From a virus: a stretch of DNA of 64,000 nucleotides. Shown piece after piece: positions 40,169-48,870 of this stretch. The position numbers were made by a program, and so were the translations under genes. The stretch lies in the IMG/VR virus record IMGVR_UViG_3300032073_000024, positions 1-64,000 of that record; one strand, written 5' to 3'. Under the pieces are notes generated by a model, which was given only the letters and a program-made list of their open reading frames with translations, was not told the DNA's origin and made no database searches. Within the stretch, counting starts at the first letter, position 1, and each line of letters starts with the position of its first letter.

Positions 40169-42179
40169 AAAGTCTTATTGCAGTGGCATCAAAAGCACCA
40201 GCCGTTCCGCTTACAGATATTTCATAGTACAAGTTTCTTCCTTGCTCATACACTGGCCAAGAAAGTTCCTCTGAAGCTCTTGTGTTGTTTTCAGTATGTG
40301 CATTTCTGTTGAAGTTGGTAAGACATTTAACATCCTTGGTTCCTGCCTTACTCCAAACTAATCCACACCCAACTTTATTAGGGTCAACTGATTGAGCAGA
40401 GTTACCTACTCTTAAACTTATCTGACCGCCGACTTGATCATGATCAAACTCCAGAGTAACAACCCTAAGAAGCTTATTCCTAGTGGGATCGTTAAGCCTT
40501 AATGCTGGACTAGTTAGTATTGAGTTAAAGTCTTCATCTGTATATGTAGCGCAGGCAGTGTAGGGATGGGAACTAGTACACCTTTCTCTTTTAAAGTGAT
40601 TGCCATCCTCCTTTAAGCAATTGTCCTTAGACCATGCCATTACAAACCTAATATCTTCAGGGCAAGCTTCGTCACATAAATCTGCAAACGTGCCTGTCCC
40701 AAGCTTAGTATACAAAGTGTCAGCAGTAGCGGTTGCAGTCCAATCTTCAGTAGCAAGGTTATCATCTGGGAACGCTGAATCAGAATATGTTTTAGTGGAA
40801 GTCGTAAGAAGATTATTAATGTTAGGAGCGCATCTGGTTGTGGAAAAATTTTCAGAACCAGAACAAACTGAAGACCCTTCAGCAGAGTCCCTATACTGAT
40901 GTATACCGTGAGTCGCCCCTCCTTCAGCACACACACAATTTGCAATAGCCCATTCAGCTATGCTTGTATAAGTCTGGTTTGTGAAATTAGTAAAAGCAGT
41001 AAAGCCTGCGTCCATGTAAGAAACATGTTTATACTTAGTGTTAATGATTAAAGTCTTATCATTCTTTGTGGCCCCTTTACTTGGCCAACTAATCCATATC
41101 TCATCTGTCTTTGCATTAAAAGCAGCTATAGGCAGTTCACATTTAGATGAATTAATATCATTGAAAATTACACTGGAAGCAAGATGTAACCAGCTCTCTC
41201 TAGCTGGCATTCCTTTGTATATACTGTAATAGTATATGCCATCCCGCCCTAAGTAAAAGTGTTCATTCCCTGCTGCAATTATTGTATTAGGGTAATTAGG
41301 AATTAAACTTCCACTATCATCATCTGAATACCTCTTCCTGAAAGTAAGAACATCAGTCCCGGTTCCTCCAGCAATTTCAAATTGCCATATACCTTTAGTA
41401 GTGTAAACAAGGAGAACATTAGCTAATGGTTCCATTCCTATAATATCTTCCCCTTGACCAAGGTCTTGGTATCCAGCTAATGAGTCGCTTATATTAGGGG
41501 TAATATCAAAAGGTTTCTTAAAGTCACTCCATATTAATCTATCAGGAACCCATTCGTTACCTTCATTAACATTAGCGTAAAACATAAGCCCCCTCCATTC
41601 CGTGATATGCTTAACTCTGTTAAGCCCTATACCTTTAAAGCTTTCTATTTCTTTAAGAGAGTTAACCTTATCAACAAGATTACCTGAGTTATTCCTTTCA
41701 GATTCTTTAGGTTGGTCTAATTTATAATAAACAGGCTTGGCGTTCTCGTTAACAAGAATAACAAACTCTCCTAGCTGTGCTGCTTTCCAAGCTCCAGTTG
41801 TTGCAAGCCCTTCACCAATAAGCTTCCAATTGTTTGTTTTAGTATTAAGCCCGTAAAGCCTGCTCTTAGTTCCAGCAAGCAGCTTAGTTACTCCGTTAGA
41901 TATCTCTGCTTCAAATAAAAAGTTTATATCTTCTACTGCCGCTCCTGATGAAGTGTTCTCTAGTTGATTGTGTAAATCAGTGTTATTATAAGTAGTCCCT
42001 TCCTTGTAAAGAAGACGACGAAATCCGTTTGCTCTGCTTAAAGCCCCAGACGAATTAACCCTGAAGTTCTGAACCCATCTATGTCCTCCTGCTAGTACAG
42101 CATCTGGAGATGATGACGGGTCTAGTGGCCCAGTAAGTGGGCGAAGCTCATATAGTTTTGCATCTGGTGGAGTTCTCAT
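40146..42179 (-). CDS. Tail nozzle / tubular-protein-like structural protein (677 aa)
   Basis: Begins MRTPPDAKLYELRPLTGPLD and has repeated strand motifs of a propeller-like fold (NFRVNSSGALSRANGFRRLL, LAGTKSRLYGLNTKTNNWKL, FVILVNENAKPVYYKL, GIWQFEIAGGTGTDVLTFRK, HFYLGRDGIYYYSIYKG), which resemble tail tubular protein B / nozzle proteins of podoviruses. The Cys-rich stretch near 415-545 is unusual. Order next to tail and internal proteins fits. An operator variant lies inside (41220-41236). The assignment is by pattern, not by a diagnostic motif. Confidence 0.6.
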   Translation of the reverse strand: MRTPPDAKLYELRPLTGPLDPSSSPDAVLAGGHRWVQNFRVNSSGALSRANGFRRLLYKEGTTYNNTDLHNQLENTSSGAAVEDINFLFEAEISNGVTKLLAGTKSRLYGLNTKTNNWKLIGEGLATTGAWKAAQLGEFVILVNENAKPVYYKLDQPKESERNNSGNLVDKVNSLKEIESFKGIGLNRVKHITEWRGLMFYANVNEGNEWVPDRLIWSDFKKPFDITPNISDSLAGYQDLGQGEDIIGMEPLANVLLVYTTKGIWQFEIAGGTGTDVLTFRKRYSDDDSGSLIPNYPNTIIAAGNEHFYLGRDGIYYYSIYKGMPARESWLHLASSVIFNDINSSKCELPIAAFNAKTDEIWISWPSKGATKNDKTLIINTKYKHVSYMDAGFTAFTNFTNQTYTSIAEWAIANCVCAEGGATHGIHQYRDSAEGSSVCSGSENFSTTRCAPNINNLLTTSTKTYSDSAFPDDNLATEDWTATATADTLYTKLGTGTFADLCDEACPEDIRFVMAWSKDNCLKEDGNHFKRERCTSSHPYTACATYTDEDFNSILTSPALRLNDPTRNKLLRVVTLEFDHDQVGGQISLRVGNSAQSVDPNKVGCGLVWSKAGTKDVKCLTNFNRNAHTENNTRASEELSWPVYEQGRNLYYEISVSGTAGAFDATAIRLYATTKKA
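41220..41236. promoter_or_regulatory. Operator palindrome variant 18 (intragenic)
   Basis: TATACTGTAATAGTATA, one core mismatch, inside the nozzle-like gene. Confidence 0.55.
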
Positions 42180-44206
42180 GCTACATCATAATCTTGAGTT
42201 GCGTAAGTAATGAAAGCGCAGCCTCCTAAAGCTTTACCTCCTCTTGCGTATATTCCCCATTTATCATCAGCTTCACCATATGAGGCGTAACCTCCACTAC
42301 CGGGAGCATTAAAATCAAAAGCATTAGCAATACTATCCCAATTTCCTGCCCAAGCGGCTCTTGCTTGAGTTGGGCCTTTTGGCTCTAAACTATCCCAAGC
42401 ATTTCCTCCTACTCCCGGCGTACCAGCACCCATGCCGCTACTAGAACCAACCCCATCTGTTCCATCTGCACCGCCATAAAATAATACTCCTCCAACATTG
42501 CCACCAAAAGATTGAGAATGAAGCACAGCTACTCCACTTGCATTTGAGGTTCCATATCTACTTAAAGAATAGCCAGTAGCAGCGGTAGCACTGAATGTGT
42601 TATTAGATGATTTCCAGTATAATTGCTTAGACCCTTCACCTTTATTGCTTTTGGTTCCTGATGCTGAAGCTCCATCAGCATAGCCTCCTCCTTCTCCATT
42701 AGAAACCCAAGCAATTGGATGCCACCCATCATTGTTAGGCCCACCACTTGTGCCTTTCCTGACCTCTAATTGAGTTCTGTAAGGGCCAGTATTGGTAGTA
42801 ATCCCATCTTGATTCCCCGGTCTTGGTTCGCCAGCAGTAGGTGGAGTAGTAGCGTCTTCTCTTCCTGACCCTCCGCTGATATAAGTAAATAGACTGCCTT
42901 GGTAAGAAGGCCAATAATTAGAATCAGGAAGATTTCGGAGTCCTGTTGTCGGGCCGTTGTCTAAATTATTTACATCAAGTGTTCTAACTCTAACCGAGGT
43001 AACATCCGTTAACTCAAACACAGCTTGTAGTATTCCTCCTGCGCCACCTCCACCACCACAAACTCTTGTTTGTTGTTCGTCTGAAACTGAGTGAATAAGA
43101 CCAAAAGTTTTAGTACTAGTATTAGGTATATTAGTGGTAGTACTAGCGGTTGGAGCATCCATCCCACTTAAAGGCTCGCAAATAAATTTGTTATTCTGAG
43201 TAAGAACTTCTTTGACGAGATATTTTTTCGCTGGAGAATCCCAACCAGAAGTATTCTGACCTTCCAATATTAACTCTTCTCCTTGCTGGAAGTTATGGTT
43301 CTGACCGCCTGCATTACTTAATGTAAACAAAATAGGCTGACCGTCTGTATATGCTGTCTCTGAACCACTTGAATTAACGCTTCCTATATTTGTAATATGA
43401 AACTTATTCCAAGTTGGAAGTGTATAGTCTCCGCCGCCTCCGCCGCCGCCGCCACCACCACGAAGCACAACACGCATCCTAGTTTTATTTGTCATTCCAC
43501 TAGGTGATTCTTCTTGGCCTGAGTATAAAAGTTTTGATGAGCCTATAGGGGCGTAGTTAGTAACACTTCTACTGAACCCTATCACTGGCCCAGCGTAATC
43601 GCTCTTTGACCCATCAGCGTTCTTAGCTACAACCCAATAATAATAAGCTTGCTGACCATTAACTGCATTAGAATTTGGGTCATCTTTTCTTGTAGTTGGA
43701 TTATATAATGGGCCTCCATTCACATCTACGTATAGTATTGTTCCGTCTCTGCGTAAGCAAAGTTTAGATCGGGGAGCATTCATGTTACCAAAATTAGCCA
43801 TCAAAGATTTACGGATTCTTTTAGTTGTGGTTGCGGTTATACTATTAGTTGTTCCGCGATAAATGTCATATCTAGTTGCGCCATTAACCTTACTAAACAC
43901 AATTGGTATTCCTCCATTATGCCTAACAGCGGCTCCGGCTTTTATGAAAGGAGTTTCAAGGTTGCCGCCGGGGTTGGAATCAGTGATTGGGGTTTCTTCC
44001 CCTGACTCTACATCGTCACATTGTATAGCGCAGAAATCTGTTTTAAATTCTTCTGAAAAAGTTCCGTCTTCGTTGTATATATAACTGAACCAGTCGTACA
44101 CACGACGAGGAAAATCCACTATTACTTTCTTTAGTCTCGCGCAAGCACTACTGTCTGTTGCTGGTAAAGTAGCTTTAATGTCGCTTGGTTTAATTGGTGA
44201 TGCCAT
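42176..44206 (-). CDS. Glycine-rich tail protein (676 aa)
   Basis: The N-terminal 60 residues (MASPIKPSDIKATLPATDSS, then WFSYIYNEDGTFSEEFKT) match the start of the 44208 gene product, probably a shared virion-docking domain. A fibronectin/Ig-like segment follows (about 85-200, FSKVNGATRYDIYRGTTNS). A run of about ten glycines near 255 precedes a Gly/Ser/Asn-rich shaft with many CGGGGGAGG-like turns, typical of glycine-rich tail or adhesin domains. It probably forms a tail appendage. ATGA-type overlap with the nozzle-like gene. Confidence 0.65.
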   Translation of the reverse strand: MASPIKPSDIKATLPATDSSACARLKKVIVDFPRRVYDWFSYIYNEDGTFSEEFKTDFCAIQCDDVESGEETPITDSNPGGNLETPFIKAGAAVRHNGGIPIVFSKVNGATRYDIYRGTTNSITATTTKRIRKSLMANFGNMNAPRSKLCLRRDGTILYVDVNGGPLYNPTTRKDDPNSNAVNGQQAYYYWVVAKNADGSKSDYAGPVIGFSRSVTNYAPIGSSKLLYSGQEESPSGMTNKTRMRVVLRGGGGGGGGGGDYTLPTWNKFHITNIGSVNSSGSETAYTDGQPILFTLSNAGGQNHNFQQGEELILEGQNTSGWDSPAKKYLVKEVLTQNNKFICEPLSGMDAPTASTTTNIPNTSTKTFGLIHSVSDEQQTRVCGGGGGAGGILQAVFELTDVTSVRVRTLDVNNLDNGPTTGLRNLPDSNYWPSYQGSLFTYISGGSGREDATTPPTAGEPRPGNQDGITTNTGPYRTQLEVRKGTSGGPNNDGWHPIAWVSNGEGGGYADGASASGTKSNKGEGSKQLYWKSSNNTFSATAATGYSLSRYGTSNASGVAVLHSQSFGGNVGGVLFYGGADGTDGVGSSSGMGAGTPGVGGNAWDSLEPKGPTQARAAWAGNWDSIANAFDFNAPGSGGYASYGEADDKWGIYARGGKALGGCAFITYATQDYDVA

Positions 44207-44207
44207 T

Positions 44208-45416
44208 TTATTGTCCTAAATTAAAATTTTTAAAAGTTATATCTAAATCATTAACAGTGGAGTGAGGGTAAATTTGACCTATTGTATGTGTACTCCCATC
44301 CCATGTAAAAGCAGGAGCTAAATGTTCAGCCCTTGTTCCTGCATTCGGAGGAACAAAACATGATTCCTCATTCTGCCACCTTTCATCATATACTAAATAG
44401 TCAACTGGAATTCCATTTTCAACTCCTACCGGAGCTGGCTTATCACTAGCTATATAAACATTGTTGTACCCTAAAACAACCATTCGTATTCCATAAACCT
44501 TAAACAAGTAAGGTTTATCTCCTTTAGATCTCCAGCGCATTTGCGGTTGGCCTTCTCTGAATTCTTGAGGAACTGTATCATCAATATGTATTTTAAAGCT
44601 CTTGTAGGCTGAACCTTCTACTGAAGTAGTATCACTTTCCCATTGGGGAATAAAAAGACTAACACAAAAATTACCACCGTTCCCTATGTTAAAAGGAATT
44701 TTAGCATTTCCGCTTCCACCGCTATTAGGATTTTTTTGGAAGTATCCAGCAACAGTTCCTTCTGGGCTTATCCCTCCGCTGCCGAAATCTAAATCAGAAC
44801 AATGTCCATATATAATAACTTCAACTCTAGGCCATATACCAACTTGCTCAGTATATATTTGTTCTTGGCCAGACGGCAGGCCAAAGCCATCAGATGGCGA
44901 GCCTTTCGTTCCACCAGAGTTTGTTCGGAAATTGTATATAGCCGCAGCAGCACTCCAGTTATCATTTGATGACAAGTCTATACCACCATTGATTCCAATA
45001 AACTTATTATTATTTAAGTCACATCCTAAATCAACCTTGGTTGCTTGGTAGAACTTAAAATCTTCATAGCCTTCTATTTTTTTGCAACAATCACTAGCGT
45101 CTGGCGTAGAAGGGTTTGGATCAGCTTTAGGAATTACTGGGCCGGGCAGAGTCTCTTCTTCAGACTCATTATCTTCCTGATCTTCTTCTTCATTGTTTTC
45201 ACTATCAGGCTTAACTATATTCTTTTCTAAACATCCAGAAGCGCACATTTCTGTTTTAATGTTACGGCCAAACGTCCCGTCTGCTTTAAACTCAGACCTA
45301 AACCATCTCCAAAAAAGAATAGCAAATTGCACATACTTAACTAAGCCTTGCGCTAACGTGTCTGTCTCTTCTGGCAGATACCTCTCAAAATCTTTTGGTC
45401 TTATATTACTAGGCAT
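44208..45416 (-). CDS. Tail-associated protein sharing the 42176 N-terminal domain (402 aa)
   Basis: MPSNIRPKDFERYLPEETDT, then WFRSEFKADGTFGRNIKTEM aligns with the first 60 residues of the neighbouring 676-residue tail protein. An acidic linker (about 75-95, NNEEEDQEDNESEEE) separates it from a distal beta-rich domain that looks carbohydrate-binding-like (GSGGISPEGTVAGYFQKNPN, FKFYQATKVDLGCD), but no family is assigned. It begins just after an operator copy at 45420. Confidence 0.6.
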   Translation of the reverse strand: MPSNIRPKDFERYLPEETDTLAQGLVKYVQFAILFWRWFRSEFKADGTFGRNIKTEMCASGCLEKNIVKPDSENNEEEDQEDNESEEETLPGPVIPKADPNPSTPDASDCCKKIEGYEDFKFYQATKVDLGCDLNNNKFIGINGGIDLSSNDNWSAAAAIYNFRTNSGGTKGSPSDGFGLPSGQEQIYTEQVGIWPRVEVIIYGHCSDLDFGSGGISPEGTVAGYFQKNPNSGGSGNAKIPFNIGNGGNFCVSLFIPQWESDTTSVEGSAYKSFKIHIDDTVPQEFREGQPQMRWRSKGDKPYLFKVYGIRMVVLGYNNVYIASDKPAPVGVENGIPVDYLVYDERWQNEESCFVPPNAGTRAEHLAPAFTWDGSTHTIGQIYPHSTVNDLDITFKNFNLGQ

Positions 45417-45418
45417 TG

Positions 45419-46381
45419 TTATACTGTCACAGGATAAGGTTCTCCTAGCCCTAGCATTCTAGATTTAGGTAGGAATGTATCACATATAAAACCCATAAGA
45501 ATCTTATGAGTTTCTTTTGTTGATCTATTAAGGCATTCATAAAAAGCCCTAACTAAATTATAAGATATATATTGTTGAGCTTCCTTTGGCTTTAAGTGGG
45601 CGTGAAAGCTAACCATCTTTTTTCTATTTAAATAAATATCATCTCCAGCAGATATTCCAAGTTCAGTTAGGAGTTGATCTTTATTGCTGTCCACATTAGA
45701 GAAAGATGATTTCCATAATCCATAGTTATGAGCTTCACTGAATAAAGAGGTGTCATATTTTTTATACACCCTGCCTAAACATTCCTGCTCTAAAAAATTG
45801 GAGTCGTTCCTAAATGCATTTGCCCAGAACTCAGGGAACTCTGGATCACTGGAGTAAACATATCCTGCATTATAAATACCATATGCTTGGCAGGCTTCTT
45901 CAGTGATTTCATGTGGACTTAAAGAAACTGGATGCTTGAAATTACAAGTAACTGGATTAACCATGATGATATCAGCATCTAAAAACAAAGTGTTACCACT
46001 TCCTTTTATTGCTTTGGACATGATGTCCATCTTTAAACTTCCTTCAGCAGGGTTCCATAAGTCCCCCCAACTTGCACAGTCAGGCCATATGTCTCCCAAG
46101 TTTTCTGGAAACTCTTTACGTCTTTCATTGAGAAGTCCGTCTGGAATTTTAGTTACATCTACATTAGATGGAATATCTTCACCTAAACATTCTTCCCCTA
46201 GATCATCAGTTAATAAGTAAATTTTTTTATCAGAATGAATGCGTATACTATTCATAAGTAACGCAGCTTCATACCCATGAATGCCAGTAGCTACTGTGCA
46301 GTAAGACTCAAGATTAGATGGGCCTTCATCAGATTGTCTAGGAAGGCTTTTAAAATGATCCGCTTGAGTATTAAGTTCCAT
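45419..46381 (-). CDS. GT8-like glycosyltransferase
   Basis: 320 residues. YCTVATGIHGYEAALLMNSI and KKIYLLTDD give the nucleotide-sugar-binding start, and GNTLFLDADIIMVNPVTCNF (about 130-150) carries the DxD metal/UDP-sugar motif. YGIYNAGYVYS and the C-terminal MVSFHAHLKPKEAQQY region fit the rest of a GT-A fold. In a virion gene block it may glycosylate capsid or tail proteins, or modify the host surface. Its last residues PVTV and the TAA stop are encoded by an operator copy (45420-45436). Confidence 0.7.
   Translation of the reverse strand: MELNTQADHFKSLPRQSDEGPSNLESYCTVATGIHGYEAALLMNSIRIHSDKKIYLLTDDLGEECLGEDIPSNVDVTKIPDGLLNERRKEFPENLGDIWPDCASWGDLWNPAEGSLKMDIMSKAIKGSGNTLFLDADIIMVNPVTCNFKHPVSLSPHEITEEACQAYGIYNAGYVYSSDPEFPEFWANAFRNDSNFLEQECLGRVYKKYDTSLFSEAHNYGLWKSSFSNVDSNKDQLLTELGISAGDDIYLNRKKMVSFHAHLKPKEAQQYISYNLVRAFYECLNRSTKETHKILMGFICDTFLPKSRMLGLGEPYPVTV
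45420..45436. promoter_or_regulatory. Operator palindrome variant 19
   Basis: TATACTGTCACAGGATA at the end of the glycosyltransferase gene, 3 bases before the 45416 start on the minus strand. Confidence 0.65.
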
Positions 46382-48870
46382 TAGGTGGGAGTTATCTCTG
46401 ATTCAAAGTTATCTGTAAAGACGGTTTCAGTTGTTGTCCAAGTGTCTCCTGAGCTTGTTCCTTTTTGTAAAGTAACTTCGGCAATCACAACACCATATGG
46501 TAAAGGAGCTAAAAACTCATCTGCCCCGCTTGTTAAATATCTTGAATCTTCATTCCTGTCACCAGCTACAACAATCCCTTCGTCTGCTATGAACCCGCTG
46601 AAGTCAGATATTTTTAGTGGGTCTTCTGATGTCCCTTTGATATTAACACATCCTTTATCCTTAAATATTCTCTCCCTTTCCGTCTTAGGGATTTCGTAAC
46701 CAGAAAAGGTTGGGTCTTTTAAAACTTTTTGGAAAGAGTAAGGGTATTGTTCTATTCTGATCTTGCCTTCTTCTCCAGTTACTTTAGATGGTAATGGAAT
46801 AACTAAATCATAAATTCCTTTTTCTGGGTCAATTTCCTGCGTGAATTCATATAGCACACCGTCAATCCTTCTGGTTACAAGTATTGGTATGTTGTTAATA
46901 ATTCCCCCATCAACAATCCCATCTGCATCAGGATATGTAGCCCTTACATCATTTTCTAATTCTCCCACCTGAGTCCCACCAATACTCACCCTAATAGAAC
47001 TTCCTAGTTTAACCCCATTTCTTCCATGCTGATTTGTAAAAGCTGCTTTATTCTTAATCTTGTTACCTCCAACTTTTAGAACTAACCTATACTTTTCCCC
47101 TGCGTTAAATTTAAATTCAGTTTGAGTTTCTATGCCTCCAAAGTTGTGGTCTATAGGTGCTGTAATTACTTGGCACTTCTTATTTTCGTAATCGTCATGA
47201 TAGTAACTTTTTAGCTCCCACTGATCTCCGTCTTGTGTTTGGTTTTCTTCTGAAAGTAATGAGTACCCAGTGTTACCTATTAAACTTACATACATTCCTG
47301 CATTAGGATGCGTTGTGTTGAATAAATCTTTACCCATAAGATCAACACTGTTCTTACATACATTCCAGTTTGTTAAAGTTGTACTGATGCCAAATTGGTC
47401 ACGTAATTGAGGCGTGTCTCCTTTACCTAACCCAGTCGTTGGGATGTAAAAACAAGCCCTGTTATTTCCTGTGCTGCCCCCAGTATTGTCTTTACATATT
47501 GTTTGAAGAATACCACTAAACAAACCCTTCAAAGCATCGTGATTTGTTGGGAAGAAAGTTAATGAAGTCGCACTAGAAGTATCGTTTTGATAACAATTTG
47601 CAATTAGTTTTAAATAGTTTTCTACTGTGACAGTAGCCCCGCTAGGGGAACCTCCAGAACAACGCTTAATAGATTTTGTTGAGTCTAACATAAACCCAAC
47701 CACAGCAATCATTGCATCATGCCCTAAAGTTTTAAGGCCAGACCCTGCCATTTTATCTCCTCTTATTTCCGCAGCAATACTGATAGGATCAGGAGCGCAA
47801 ACATTTTCGTAACCGTCAGTAAGTAGGATAATAAGCTTTCTTGGCCAAGCAGAATTTCCAGAAAGAGCTACACCAGTTGGATTTTCAAGATGGGCAGCTT
47901 TATTTGTAGCTGTTGTTCTTGCTCCTTCTGATTGGATTATATCATAACGTTCGTTTGACCCTTTAAGTAAATCGTAAGCCATCTCCAAACCACCACCTAT
48001 ACTTGTCCAACATCCTCCACCTTCAGGGCCAGTTCCTCCATCACAATCTTTTGAAACAACAAAGCCGGGGTCATCAACTAAAGATAAAGCGGCAGTTTTA
48101 GTGTCAACAAAATCACTAACAAGAGTGACTCTGCTTTCAGGTTCGCCATCTCCTCCATCTCCTGCATAGCTTACAAAAGCCATCCGGTCTATTTCTTTAC
48201 CTACAGTAGAATTAACAGAGCTGCCTCCAGATGTGACTATCTTGTCGTCTTCACTATCCCAAAGCTTTGAGTTTTTAATAAGTTGCCTGCAAGCTTCACG
48301 GGCTGCTGACATTCTAGTTTCATTTCCTGAGAAAGCTGAATCTATTTTCAGCATTGAAGCACTCCTATCTAAAACAACAACAATGTCAATTGCACTACCT
48401 TGACAGTTTTGCTTAATTGATACAGTAGAGTTTGCACTTAGCTGGTGTGTATATTTTTTAGTTTCACCATTAATAATAATTGAAGGAGTATAAGTGGCAG
48501 TGACTTTTACTTGCGTATCAAGATCAGTCTCTCCTGCTTTAAACTCTCCATTCCCTTTGCTTTCTAAAATAACAGACTTAGCTGAAGACCAAGCTGCATC
48601 TTCTGTTACTTTAATGGCTTTAATGGTTCCATCTGTGTATTTTAATTTCAGATAGGCATTAAAATTAGCGGTTCCTGATGAACCAATATTTACTCCATTT
48701 GGGTCTCTAACTTCAAGCCCATCAATAACTGGAGCATTCGTGCAAAAGTTTTCACCCATGATGGCTGCATACAATGGATCAGATAAGCAACGTGCATCTT
48801 CGGTGTCTTCAATAACCACCGGAACTTTTTCCCCAATGCAGGGAACTTTATTTATATTATCAAACTTCAT
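46381..48870 (-). CDS. Virion-associated von Willebrand factor A protein (829 aa)
   Basis: An N-terminal Ig-like part (about 40-150) is followed by a vWA domain at about 160-460: IDIVVVLDRSASMLK carries the intact DxSxS MIDAS motif (about 168-172), and RKLIILLTDGYENVC holds the second metal residue (about 351). The C-terminal half is beta-rich (RLVLKVGGNKIKNKAAFTNQ, IRVSIGGTQVGELENDVRA). Such vWA domains bind protein ligands through a metal ion. Located between the phosphoesterase-fused structural gene and the glycosyltransferase, it is probably a decoration or adhesion protein. A diverged operator lies inside (47621-47637). Confidence 0.75.
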   Translation of the reverse strand: MKFDNINKVPCIGEKVPVVIEDTEDARCLSDPLYAAIMGENFCTNAPVIDGLEVRDPNGVNIGSSGTANFNAYLKLKYTDGTIKAIKVTEDAAWSSAKSVILESKGNGEFKAGETDLDTQVKVTATYTPSIIINGETKKYTHQLSANSTVSIKQNCQGSAIDIVVVLDRSASMLKIDSAFSGNETRMSAAREACRQLIKNSKLWDSEDDKIVTSGGSSVNSTVGKEIDRMAFVSYAGDGGDGEPESRVTLVSDFVDTKTAALSLVDDPGFVVSKDCDGGTGPEGGGCWTSIGGGLEMAYDLLKGSNERYDIIQSEGARTTATNKAAHLENPTGVALSGNSAWPRKLIILLTDGYENVCAPDPISIAAEIRGDKMAGSGLKTLGHDAMIAVVGFMLDSTKSIKRCSGGSPSGATVTVENYLKLIANCYQNDTSSATSLTFFPTNHDALKGLFSGILQTICKDNTGGSTGNNRACFYIPTTGLGKGDTPQLRDQFGISTTLTNWNVCKNSVDLMGKDLFNTTHPNAGMYVSLIGNTGYSLLSEENQTQDGDQWELKSYYHDDYENKKCQVITAPIDHNFGGIETQTEFKFNAGEKYRLVLKVGGNKIKNKAAFTNQHGRNGVKLGSSIRVSIGGTQVGELENDVRATYPDADGIVDGGIINNIPILVTRRIDGVLYEFTQEIDPEKGIYDLVIPLPSKVTGEEGKIRIEQYPYSFQKVLKDPTFSGYEIPKTERERIFKDKGCVNIKGTSEDPLKISDFSGFIADEGIVVAGDRNEDSRYLTSGADEFLAPLPYGVVIAEVTLQKGTSSGDTWTTTETVFTDNFESEITPT
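47621..47637. promoter_or_regulatory. Operator palindrome 20 (intragenic)
   Basis: TCTACTGTGACAGTAGC keeps the core but not the outer bases; inside the vWA virion gene. Confidence 0.45.
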
